DNA of 64,000 nucleotides from Deinococcus aetherius (lineage in GTDB: Bacteria; Deinococcota; Deinococci; Deinococcales; Deinococcaceae): positions 62,001 to 126,000 of the forward strand of contig NZ_AP026561.1 of the NCBI RefSeq assembly GCF_025997855.1. The letters run 5' to 3'. The notes beneath the pieces were generated by a model. That model saw only the letters and a list, made by a program, of their open reading frames with translations. It made no database searches and was not told the DNA's origin. The translations under genes were made by a program, and so were the position numbers. Positions 57,165-64,000 of the stretch are shown piece by piece; position 1 is the stretch's first letter; each line of letters begins with the position of its first letter.

Positions 57165-59051
57165 TCAGCATTCGTTGGAACGGCAACCGTTCACCCGTCC
57201 CACGACGCGCTGTGCCACGCCCACCCCGAAGGAGTTGCCGCCGACGGTCGTGTCGGAGTTGTCGTTGTCCGCGTACACGCCCGACCCGGAATTATTTGCG
57301 AAGCGGTTGTTCTCCACGCGGGTGCGGGCCACGCCACTGTCGAGCAGCACGCCGATGACGGGCCCGTCGAAGGTATTGTTCGCCACGCTGACCCCGTTGG
57401 CAGATACGATCAGGCCGGAGCGTGCCCAGGGGTCCTGGCCCCGCACCGTGTTGCCGCGAAAGACGGTCCCGTCCGCCTCCAGGCGCACCCCACGGCGAGT
57501 GCCGACGATCTCGTTGCCCTCGATGACGATGTCGCGCGAGGGCGGCCCTTTCGAGAAGGTGTTCACGCGGACGGCGTCTTCCTCGTAAAAGTGCCCCGGG
57601 CGATAGGTGCTCTCGATCTTGTTGCCCGCGACCCGGCCGCCTTGCACCGAGTGGAACAGGATATACGAGGTGCCGTCGGCCGCCCACGGGTGGCGGTTGC
57701 GGATGGTGTTGCCCTCAACCACTGCACCGGCCACCGACGTGCTGTAGCCGGGACGCGGCATGATCTTGATACCGTCCTTGCCGAAACCGTCGATGGTGTT
57801 GCCCCGGTAGGTCGTGTTGGCGATGCCCTCCGTCTTCGTGGCGGTGTTGGTGATGTTCCTCAGGACGTTGCCCTCGGCCAGAAAGTTCTTGCCGCCCCAC
57901 CCGAAGATGCCCAGGCCCGGCGGCTCCTTGTAGTTCCCGCTGCCCGGGTCACCGAGCCCCGTGACCGTGTTGCGCAGGATCTTGACGTTGTTGCTGTTGC
58001 CCGTGCCGATGCCGTTGGCGTAGGCCCCGCTCACAGTGCTGTCCTCGATGACGACGCCGTCGCTACCATCGGCGCTGATCCCCACCGAGTGGGTGCGCTG
58101 TACGTTCAAGCCGCGAACGTGCACGTCCCGGCTGTCCTCCACATGCAGCCCGTCAGCGCGTTGGTCAAACGGCGCGACGTCGTAGCGGGCCCGCCCGACG
58201 ATGGTGAGGTCGCGAACGGTGAGGTCCTGGGCGTTCGTCAGCGTGAGCATGCCGAGGGCGTCCCCGGCCTGGAAGTCGTCGCTCGCCCGAAGGGTGGCGT
58301 TCGAGCCGTAGATCGTCTGGTGCTTCAGCCCGTCGAGGCGGACCGGCCGCCCGATCACGTAAGTCCCCGGCGGGAAGTAGATGTCTTTGCCGCCCGCGTT
58401 GCCGATGCGCGCGAGGACCGCCGAGTCGTCCGTCACCCCGTCCCCCTTGGCCCCAAAGCTCTTCACGTCGAGGACGTCCCCGGGAGTTCGCCCGGCGGGC
58501 GGGGCAGCGTCCTGGAGGGGAGTCAGGGCGAGCTGGTCGAGCACGGCGTTGCGGTCCCTGTCCTGCGCGCCGTCGTACGCGTCATTGACGAATACGATGT
58601 CGAGCCGCTGCCCCGGCCGCAGGGAAACGTTCGCCAGGGTCTGCAGGGCGTACTCGCCGTTCGTCACCGTGACGGCCCCGACCCGGCGCCCGTCCAGGCG
58701 CAATTCGACGGTCGGCCAGCCCTGGTACGCCTCGCCTCGTGCGCGAATCCCCACGGTGTAGACGCCGGGTCGGAAGGACCCGGGCAACACCTGCCCCACC
58801 GACCCGCCGTTTGAGGCCAGCAGCACGGCACGCCCGTCACTCGCGGCCTTATCGGAAATGATCCAGGCGGAGTCCGCGCCCTGGCGTGTGGGCAGCGGCT
58901 GGTCGTTGTGCCCCCGCGCGTGCTCCGCCTCTATCTGCCAGGGCGTGAGGTCGGCTGGAGCCTGAACCGCCAGGGCAAACAGGGCGCCTCCCACCAGACT
59001 TCCTGACATGAGCGCGAGCGGCCGAAAGCGGAATCTTTTGGAATTGGACAT
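57165..59051 (-). CDS. Secreted CBM / pectate-lyase-fold right-handed beta-helix protein
   Basis: A 628-aa exported protein. The start (MSNSKRFRFRPLALMSGSLVGGALFALAVQA) is a signal peptide. Residues 30-165 resemble a calcium-dependent xylan-binding carbohydrate module (VLLASNGGSVGQVL... GIRARGEAYQGWPTVELRLDG). A pectate-lyase-superfamily head follows (LDVKSFGAKGDGVTDDSAVLARI, IYFPPGTYVIG), then about ten beta-helix coils (NNVKILRNTVTGL, GNTIDGFGKDGIKI, VIEGNEIVGTRRGVRL). Two Cys lie at the very end (GCRSNEC). It may cleave or bind the polysaccharide made by the neighbouring enzymes. The catalytic residues cannot be assigned from sequence. ATG 59051 is chosen because the signal peptide begins there. 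Confidence 0.85.
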   Translation of the reverse strand: MSNSKRFRFRPLALMSGSLVGGALFALAVQAPADLTPWQIEAEHARGHNDQPLPTRQGADSAWIISDKAASDGRAVLLASNGGSVGQVLPGSFRPGVYTVGIRARGEAYQGWPTVELRLDGRRVGAVTVTNGEYALQTLANVSLRPGQRLDIVFVNDAYDGAQDRDRNAVLDQLALTPLQDAAPPAGRTPGDVLDVKSFGAKGDGVTDDSAVLARIGNAGGKDIYFPPGTYVIGRPVRLDGLKHQTIYGSNATLRASDDFQAGDALGMLTLTNAQDLTVRDLTIVGRARYDVAPFDQRADGLHVEDSRDVHVRGLNVQRTHSVGISADGSDGVVIEDSTVSGAYANGIGTGNSNNVKILRNTVTGLGDPGSGNYKEPPGLGIFGWGGKNFLAEGNVLRNITNTATKTEGIANTTYRGNTIDGFGKDGIKIMPRPGYSTSVAGAVVEGNTIRNRHPWAADGTSYILFHSVQGGRVAGNKIESTYRPGHFYEEDAVRVNTFSKGPPSRDIVIEGNEIVGTRRGVRLEADGTVFRGNTVRGQDPWARSGLIVSANGVSVANNTFDGPVIGVLLDSGVARTRVENNRFANNSGSGVYADNDNSDTTVGGNSFGVGVAQRVVGRVNGCRSNEC

Positions 59052-59180
59052 AGGTGCAAAACCTCCAGGGTCGGGATCGGGTGCGGCGCGGTGACAAAGC
59101 GGGGGAGCGTCCACCCCTCCTCTGCCGATGCTCCTCCATGCCGAATGTGCTTCGGAACGCACGGCCGCGCTTTGAGAAGT

Positions 59181-59206
59181 TTTATACACTTGAAAATGCA
59201 TTTCAA
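59181..59206 (-). promoter_or_regulatory. Palindrome and -10-like box upstream of the beta-helix gene
   Basis: TTGAAA-ATGCA-TTTCAA (59190-59206) is an inverted repeat, followed leftwards by TATAAA (59186-59181) about 130 nt before the gene. Together they may form a promoter with an operator; the spacing between the TTGAAA and TATAAA boxes is only 14 nt. Confidence 0.4.
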
Positions 59207-59265
59207 CATGAAGAAGATGTGGCCCTGTCCGTGTGGTGGGCGCTCTGCCGCCCTTTCCCCAACCA

Positions 59266-60052
59266 GGTTGTGGCAGGTTGTTAGGGGAGGGTGGCGCGTT
59301 GTTGAGCGGTCAGAAGCTCCCGGGCTACCGCTTTTCCCTCGCCGTGATCGACGACACCGTGTGGTTGTACCACCGCTTCACGCTCAGCTCCCGAGCCGTC
59401 GAGGAACTCCTCCTGGAAGGGGGGATTGCCGTCACCCGTGAATCCACTCGGACCTGGTGCACGGGGTGCAGTAAGCTCTTCGCTCAGGACCTCCGCCACC
59501 GGGAACCCCGACGTCCCCTCCCGGTGGCACCTTGACGTGACGGTGCGTGGACATCGGTGGGATCGAACATGGGCTGTGGATGAACACGGAGCCGTGCTGG
59601 ACGTTTTCTTTCAGGAACACCGGGAGACCGAGGCGGCCAAGTCGTTCTCCCGCCGACGGTGAGGGGAAGACGACGTGCCAGAAGTGGTTCACACCGACAA
59701 GCTCCAGTGCGGTGCAGCACTTGGGAAACTCCCCGTGCTCCACGGTGTGGAGCACGTTCAGGTCAGAGCTACGGCCCGTCGCAACAACCTGACCCTGCCA
59801 TCCCATCGACCGACACGACGCTGTGTTCGGCAACAGCGAGGGTTCCGATCACGATATTGGGCGCAAGGCGTTCTCGACTTGCACGCCCGAGTGACGAACC
59901 TTCACCAGCCTGCCCGCTCCACCTCCCCTGCTGCCGAGCGTCGAGAACACCAGCAAGAAGCCTTCCAAACCTGGCGTGAAGTGGGGGTACAGCAGCCCGC
60001 CTGCCTTTCCGAAGCTTCTCCGCCTCCCGGAAGCTAACAACTTGCCACAACC
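59266..60052 (+). mobile_element. Decayed IS6-like element, copy D
   Basis: The terminal inverted repeats GGTTGTGGCAGGTTGTTAG (59266-59284) and its inverse (60034-60052) match at 18 of 19 positions; length 787 bp. The end sequence differs from that of copies A-C. No target duplication is seen. The right end abuts the broken start of the SGNH hydrolase gene. Confidence 0.75.
59302..60037 (+). pseudogene. IS6-like transposase, frameshifted (copy D)
   Basis: The head (LPGYRFSLAVIDDTVWLYHRFTLSSRAVEELL) and LRHREPRR are in one frame from TTG 59302. The sequence continues as SRWHLDVTVRGHRW in a second frame, stops at 59662, and resumes as PEVVHTDKLQ in a third. The catalytic Glu motif is again changed (RNNLTLPSHRPTRR). 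At least two frameshifts are present, so it is inactive. Confidence 0.75.
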
Positions 60053-60193
60053 GGACACGGTGGAGGTGGCGGCGCGCGGCGCGGACTCCGGCGGCTGGCC
60101 TGCCGTTGGCCCACGTTCGGGCGGCAAGCTGCCGGGGATCACCGACGGCCAGACGGACACGTTCTCACCCGGGCCCTCGGCACCCTCACCTTT

Positions 60194-60924
60194 GTGCCCG
60201 GCCAGCCGTCAGAGGACGGCTCCACCAAGGATCTCCATGCGGGCCCCAACAGGAGCCGCGAGGCCACCGCCGCCGACCTGCGGCTGCTTTCGGTCGGCCG
60301 GGGCGCATCCGCGACGCCTCTCCGCCTCATGCCGCCGGAGACTCGATCACCGACGGCTACAGCATTCCGGGCGGCTACAGGATCGAACTGTTCCGCAAGC
60401 TCTCGGCCCGGGTTGCCGGGCTGGACTTCGTGGGCTCGCAGGAGAACGGCCCGAGTGCCCTGCTCGACCGCGACCACGAGGGGCACAGCGGCTGGCGCAT
60501 CGACCAACTCGCCGCGCAGGTGGACGGCTGGCTCGACGGTCACCCGCCGCACACCATCCTGCTGATGATCGGCACGAACGACCTCATCCAGAACCGCGAC
60601 CCGGCGAACGCTCCCGCCCGCCTGGGCGCCCTGCTCGACCAGATGAGCGCCCGGCGGCCAGAGGCCCGCATTCTGGTGGCCTCCCTTCCGCCGCTGGCGA
60701 ACGCGGCCCAGAATGCCTGGGTCGAGCGGTTCAACGCGGCCCTCCCCGGGGTCGTCAAGACGCGGGCGGATCAGGGCAAGAAGGTGGCTTTCGTGGACGT
60801 GGGCGCGGCGCTCACCCTCGCCGATCTCGCCGACGGGGTCCATCCCGACGCGGGCGGGTACAGCAAGCTCGCCCGCGTCTGGTACGAGGCGTTGCGGCGG
60901 ACGCCGGGGACCCCGGGGCCCTGA
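60194..60924 (+). pseudogene. SGNH-family esterase, N-terminus frameshifted
   Basis: Block motifs of an SGNH hydrolase are present: GDSITDGYSIPGGYRIEL (Ser block), VGSQENGPS, MIGTNDLIQN (Asn block) and DGVHPDAGGYSKLA (Asp and His). They lie in the frame that ends at 60924. Directly before GDSITDG the reading frame must change: ATPLRLMPP lies in another frame, and one more G at about 60335 would join them. The upstream part (from about 60194) has no clear signal peptide and begins shortly after IS copy D, so the 5' end may be lost. If intact elsewhere it would act as an acetyl- or acyl-esterase on a glycan. Confidence 0.6.
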
Positions 60925-60953
60925 TCTTCACCCCTTCCCCGCAGACGGCAGCC

Positions 60954-60994
60954 GAGGCGCCACCGCTCCCAGGTCGCGGGAGTGGCGGCGCCTC
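60954..60994. terminator. Terminator-like hairpin between convergent genes
   Basis: GAGGCGCCACCGCTCCC (60954-60970) pairs with GGGAGTGGCGGCGCCTC (60978-60994) except at two positions, loop of 7 nt. It lies between the SGNH gene and the leftward lipoprotein gene. Confidence 0.6.
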
Positions 60995-61010
60995 GGCCGG
61001 GTGTCGGGGC

Positions 61011-61982
61011 TCAGGGAACGAAGGACCCCGTGTTGAACCGGACGTCGAACTGCCCCCCGCTCAGGATGGTGGTGACGGGGGCGGTGGTGTCGAGGGTCAG
61101 GGCGTGAACGGCGATGTAGTACGTGTTGCCGGGCGTCAGCCCCGGCGCGGGGATGACCGCCGTGGGGTTCTTGACGTACAGGGGCGGCTGAAAGCCCGCG
61201 ACCTCAGCAAGGTAGCTTCCATTTGGCATCACGTTGTCCCACACGGCCGTGACGGCCGAACCGTCGTACCCCGTCTTCCGGATGTTGGTGGGGACGGCGG
61301 CCGAGTTGGTCAGCGAGGTGATCTTGGTCGTGGAGGTCCACTCCTCGCCGTCGACGTTGAACTTCACCGTGTAGTCGCCGAGCACCGCAGGAATGACCCC
61401 CGTTTTGGTCCAGCCGAACTCGAACCAGTGGAGCCCGCTGCCGTCCCCCCTGGGGAAGTAGGTCGAGACCGCCGGGTCGAATGAGGGGCTCTGGCCGCCG
61501 TTCCAGCCAGAGGGACCGCTGACGGTGAAGCTGACCTTGGCGGGGTTAAGCCCCGTCTTCGTGCGGTAGCGGAAGAACATCGCGGTGTCGAAGCCGTTGT
61601 CGCGGACGCCCGCGAAGACCTCCAGGCCGTAGGTTCTCAGGGTGGCCGTCTTGTTCCCCGCCACGCCGTCCACCGTAGCGCTGATGGTGGTCTCCCCGAA
61701 GTGCCTCGCCGTCACCACGCCGTTCGCGTCGATGGTCGCCACGTCGGGGTTGCTGGACTTCCAGGTGACGGTCTTGCCGGTCAGGGCGGTGCCGTTCGCG
61801 GCCCGGGCGACGGCCGTGAACCGGGTGGTCGTCGCCGCGTCGTTGAGCTTGACGTTGAGGTCGCTCGGCGCCGTCACCTCGACGCTCGCCACAGCCGAGG
61901 GGGTCGGAGTGCGGGTACCGTTACAGGCGGCCAACAGGAGGGAAACGCTGGTCAGGAGGGCGAGGGTGCGGTAGTTTTTCAC
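61011..61982 (-). CDS. Lipoprotein with bacterial Ig-like (BIG_2) domain
   Basis: A 323-aa lipoprotein with lipobox LAAC (Cys20). Residues 32-115 form a BIG_2-type Ig fold (KSSNPDVATIDANGVVTARHFGETTISATVDG). The remaining 200 residues are beta-rich (VSGPSGWNGGQSP, GDYTVKFNVDGEEW, PGLTPGNTYYIAVHAL) and resemble further Ig/fibronectin-type modules. It is probably held on the cell surface or in the envelope; the function is unknown. ATG 61982 has GAAAGAAGG 5 nt upstream. The gene stands alone between hairpins. Confidence 0.7.
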   Translation of the reverse strand: MKNYRTLALLTSVSLLLAACNGTRTPTPSAVASVEVTAPSDLNVKLNDAATTTRFTAVARAANGTALTGKTVTWKSSNPDVATIDANGVVTARHFGETTISATVDGVAGNKTATLRTYGLEVFAGVRDNGFDTAMFFRYRTKTGLNPAKVSFTVSGPSGWNGGQSPSFDPAVSTYFPRGDGSGLHWFEFGWTKTGVIPAVLGDYTVKFNVDGEEWTSTTKITSLTNSAAVPTNIRKTGYDGSAVTAVWDNVMPNGSYLAEVAGFQPPLYVKNPTAVIPAPGLTPGNTYYIAVHALTLDTTAPVTTILSGGQFDVRFNTGSFVP

Positions 61983-62247
61983 GGTTGACCTTCTTTCGGG
62001 GAGGACGGTGCGAAGGGCGGGAACGGCCCGAACCGCTCTGGCTCGGCCGGGTGCCGAAACGGTGGGAGGGCTGGGCCGGGGGTTCGTGAAGGCTGTCGCC
62101 GGGTCTCGTGAACCCCGTCCTTCCCGTTCTCAGTTCCCGCTCACGTCCCCGAAGTGTAGGGCCGGGCCGAAATGAGCGACGGTAACTCAGCCGCCGGGCC
62201 CGGCCTGCGGTGGGGAAGGGTTCTCCTCTCACCGTGGTGCCAGAAGG

Positions 62248-62285
62248 CGGCCTCCCCACGGGGCCGGAGCGGCGTGGGGAGGCCG
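62248..62285 (-). terminator. Terminator after the MBOAT gene
   Basis: CGGCCTCCCCACG (62248-62260) pairs perfectly with CGTGGGGAGGCCG (62273-62285); it stands 11 nt after the MBOAT stop. Confidence 0.7.
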
Positions 62286-62296
62286 GGGGGTGGGGC

Positions 62297-63667
62297 TCAG
62301 AACTGGTAGTAGAGGAAGGTGCTGTTGGCACCGTTCATGAAGAGGTAGGCGAGGAGCAGGCTCAGGGCGTACACGGGGGCCCAGCGCACCGTCTTGGGGA
62401 AGCGGATGTCCCAGGTCTCGGGCAGGGTGTTCACGGCCACGAAGCACAGCACGCACAGCACCATCAGGGTCTGGGGGATGTCCCCATTGCCCGTGCCGAT
62501 GCCCACCATCTTGCCCAGCCAGTCGAGGGCCATGGACAGGCTCTCGGAGCGGAAGAACACCCAGCCCACGATCACCAGGAGGAAGGTGCCCCAGCGGTAC
62601 AGCAGGGGCGGCCAGCGCTTCAGCCAGGGCTGGAGGGCGCGGTCGATCACCAGCAGAATGCCGTGGTAGGCTCCCCAGATCACGAAGGTCCAGTTCGCCC
62701 CGTGCCAGAGGCCGCCCAACAGCATCACGATCACGAGGTTGACGTTCGTGCGGGTGGGCCCCTTGCGGTTGCCGCCCAGGCTGATGTACAGGTAGTCGCG
62801 CAGCCACGAACTCAGGCTGATGTGCCAGCGCCGCCAGAAGTCGCCGATTCCGAGCGCCTTGTAGGGCGCGTTGAAGTTCTGCGGGATGCGGATGCCGAAG
62901 AGGTAGCCCAGGCCGACCGCCATATCCGAGTACCCGCTGAAGTCGAAGTAGAGCTGGAAGGTGTAGCCCAGCGCGGCCACCCACGCGCCCAGCATGGAGA
63001 GGTCCCCGTGGTTGGCGAGCATGGGGTCGACCAACCGCGCGATGGTGTCGGCGATCACCACCTTCTTGATCAGGCCGACGGCGAAGAAGCCGACGCCGAG
63101 CGCCATCTGGTCGGTTTGGGGCGGCTTGTCGATCCGCTCGAGGTCGGCCTCGATCTGCCGGAAGCGCACGATGGGCCCGGCGACGAGCTGCGAGAAGAGG
63201 CTGACGTAGGTCAGGTACTCGAAGATGTTGCTCGTGGCGCGCACCCGGCCCGCCGCCACGTCCACGACGTAGGAGATCGTGTGGAAGGTGTAGAAGCTGA
63301 TGCCGATGGGCAAGATGATGTTCAGGAGGGGCGGCGCGATGGCGGGGTCGACCGCGTGCAGGCTCTCGGCGAAGAAGTTGTAGTACTTGAAAAAGCCCAG
63401 CAGCGCCAAGTCCACGCAAATCGTGCCGATCATCCAGGCCCGCTTGGTCTTCTGGTCCTGGGCCCGCTGGATCATCAGGCCCGAGCCGAAGCTCACCAGG
63501 CTGGAAAACAGCATCAGGAAGCAAAAACGCCAGTCCCAGTACCCGTAGAAGATGTACCCGCTAATCGTCAGCAGGATGTAGCGGGCCTGCTTTTCCCGCA
63601 GCAGCCAGAACAGCGCGAAGACGACGGGCAGGAATGCGAAGAGGAAGATGTCGGAATTAAAGACCAT
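62297..63667 (-). CDS. MBOAT O-acyltransferase (AlgI-like)
   Basis: A 456-aa integral membrane protein with about ten hydrophobic segments. Family motifs include FSSLVSFGSGLMIQRAQD, LPIGISFYTFHTISYVVDV, QLVAGPIVRF, YFDFSGYSDMAVGLG, DFWRRWHISLSSWLRDYLYISLGGNRKG and LLGGLWHGANWTF, which holds the likely catalytic His. AlgI-type proteins pass acetyl groups across the membrane to an O-acetyltransferase. The gene starts 11 nt inside the preceding reading frame (overlap 63657-63667), so it is coupled to the AlgX/AlgJ-like gene. ATG 63667 has AGGGGA upstream. Confidence 0.92.
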   Translation of the reverse strand: MVFNSDIFLFAFLPVVFALFWLLREKQARYILLTISGYIFYGYWDWRFCFLMLFSSLVSFGSGLMIQRAQDQKTKRAWMIGTICVDLALLGFFKYYNFFAESLHAVDPAIAPPLLNIILPIGISFYTFHTISYVVDVAAGRVRATSNIFEYLTYVSLFSQLVAGPIVRFRQIEADLERIDKPPQTDQMALGVGFFAVGLIKKVVIADTIARLVDPMLANHGDLSMLGAWVAALGYTFQLYFDFSGYSDMAVGLGYLFGIRIPQNFNAPYKALGIGDFWRRWHISLSSWLRDYLYISLGGNRKGPTRTNVNLVIVMLLGGLWHGANWTFVIWGAYHGILLVIDRALQPWLKRWPPLLYRWGTFLLVIVGWVFFRSESLSMALDWLGKMVGIGTGNGDIPQTLMVLCVLCFVAVNTLPETWDIRFPKTVRWAPVYALSLLLAYLFMNGANSTFLYYQF

Positions 63668-64000
63668 TGGGGTTCCCCTGGGGACTCAGCGGTCGCGCCC
63701 GGAGCGAGGTGGGCCGGTCGAGGACGGGCGCGCCGCCCTCCTCGCCCAGCAGGCGGCTGCTCAGCAGCTCCGCTCCCCGGTTGTCGATGTGCGCGCAGTC
63801 GTACCAGTCCTGCGCGTTGCTGCCGAAGCGCTCGGGTGAGGCGTAGTCGCGCACGGTCACGCCGGTGCGGCGGCCGAGGTCCTGTAGGGCGGCGCGGGTC
63901 TCGGCGAGCAGCCTCGTGTAGCGGGTCTGGCTGGCGAGCAGGCGGGTGGTGGCCGGGTGCAGCGGGGAAATCCAGATTTCCACCTGACCGCCGTCTGATT
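63657..64000 (-). CDS. AlgX/AlgJ-like SGNH O-acetyltransferase component (5' end outside window)
   Basis: Only the last 114 codons are in the window; the frame is open at the right edge, so no start can be set. RDYASPERFGSNAQDWYDCAHIDNRGAELLSSRLL has the late Asp...His pair of SGNH/GDSL-type proteins (WYDCAHIDNRG). With the coupled MBOAT gene, this order is that of polysaccharide O-acetylation pairs such as AlgI with AlgJ/X or DltB with DltD. The assignment is by context plus this motif. The C-terminus is short and polar, without a membrane segment. Confidence 0.6.
   Translation of the reverse strand, partial: SDGGQVEIWISPLHPATTRLLASQTRYTRLLAETRAALQDLGRRTGVTVRDYASPERFGSNAQDWYDCAHIDNRGAELLSSRLLGEEGGAPVLDRPTSLRARPLSPQGNPNGL

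Noticed and set aside
59258..60060. Target-site duplication for IS6-like copy D
   Set aside because: The flanks CCCAACCA and GGACACGG do not match.

Overview
The window is GC-rich DNA that most resembles a Deinococcus replicon. This is inferred from an HU protein with a Lys/Ala-rich N-terminal tail, a BTAD/AAA/TPR regulator, a RepA-type plasmid initiator fragment and an IrrE/ImmA-type metalloprotease. No rRNA, tRNA or CRISPR array was found.

Layout. (1) 1-5223: secreted repeat lipoprotein, small protein, large SARP/BTAD-ATPase regulator and a small Cys-repeat protein. (2) About 5600-30140: a mobile and defence-rich accessory island. It holds a UvrD-like helicase; an IS21 element (7979-10246) that splits an 88-codon gene; a PD-(D/E)XK-NACHT-like ATPase; a broken RNase HI gene; HU; a decayed IS6-like element; a five-gene ubiquitin-like conjugation operon (Ubl, E2, JAMM peptidase, E1, then a four-helix membrane protein) running leftwards from 18853 to 15338; a divergent XRE-ImmA / HipA-like kinase / DUF3037 cassette; two nested IS6 remnants; an XRE regulator with a secreted protein; a RepA fragment; an IS630 fragment; and a TniA/TniB (TnsB/TnsC-like) transposition pair that ends in an AT-rich repeat region. 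(3) 30272-48000: sugar metabolism. One leftward operon (LacI, two permeases, binding protein, GH4) and one rightward operon (LacI, binding protein, two permeases, clan GH-A glycosidase, GH1) each carry their own pair of near-identical palindromic operators. A TPR-HD-GYP phosphodiesterase sits between them. (4) 48200-64000: an exopolysaccharide-like locus. It has three GT4 glycosyltransferases, a lipoprotein PIG-L deacetylase with a propeller-like tail, a CBM/pectate-lyase-fold beta-helix protein and a broken paralogue of it, an SGNH esterase-like gene, an Ig-like lipoprotein, and an MBOAT O-acetyltransferase overlapping a partial AlgX/AlgJ-like gene. A degenerate IS6-like element lies inside it.

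How the parts may work together. The Bil-like operon has everything needed to activate, transfer and remove a small modifier, and its last gene, coupled to the E1 gene, could tie the reaction to the membrane. The two sugar systems import oligosaccharides and hydrolyse them in the cytoplasm or outside the cytoplasm. The right-hand locus looks able to build, deacetylate, O-acetylate and cleave a polysaccharide. Several right-hand genes carry single-base frameshifts, which could be real decay or missed bases in G runs.
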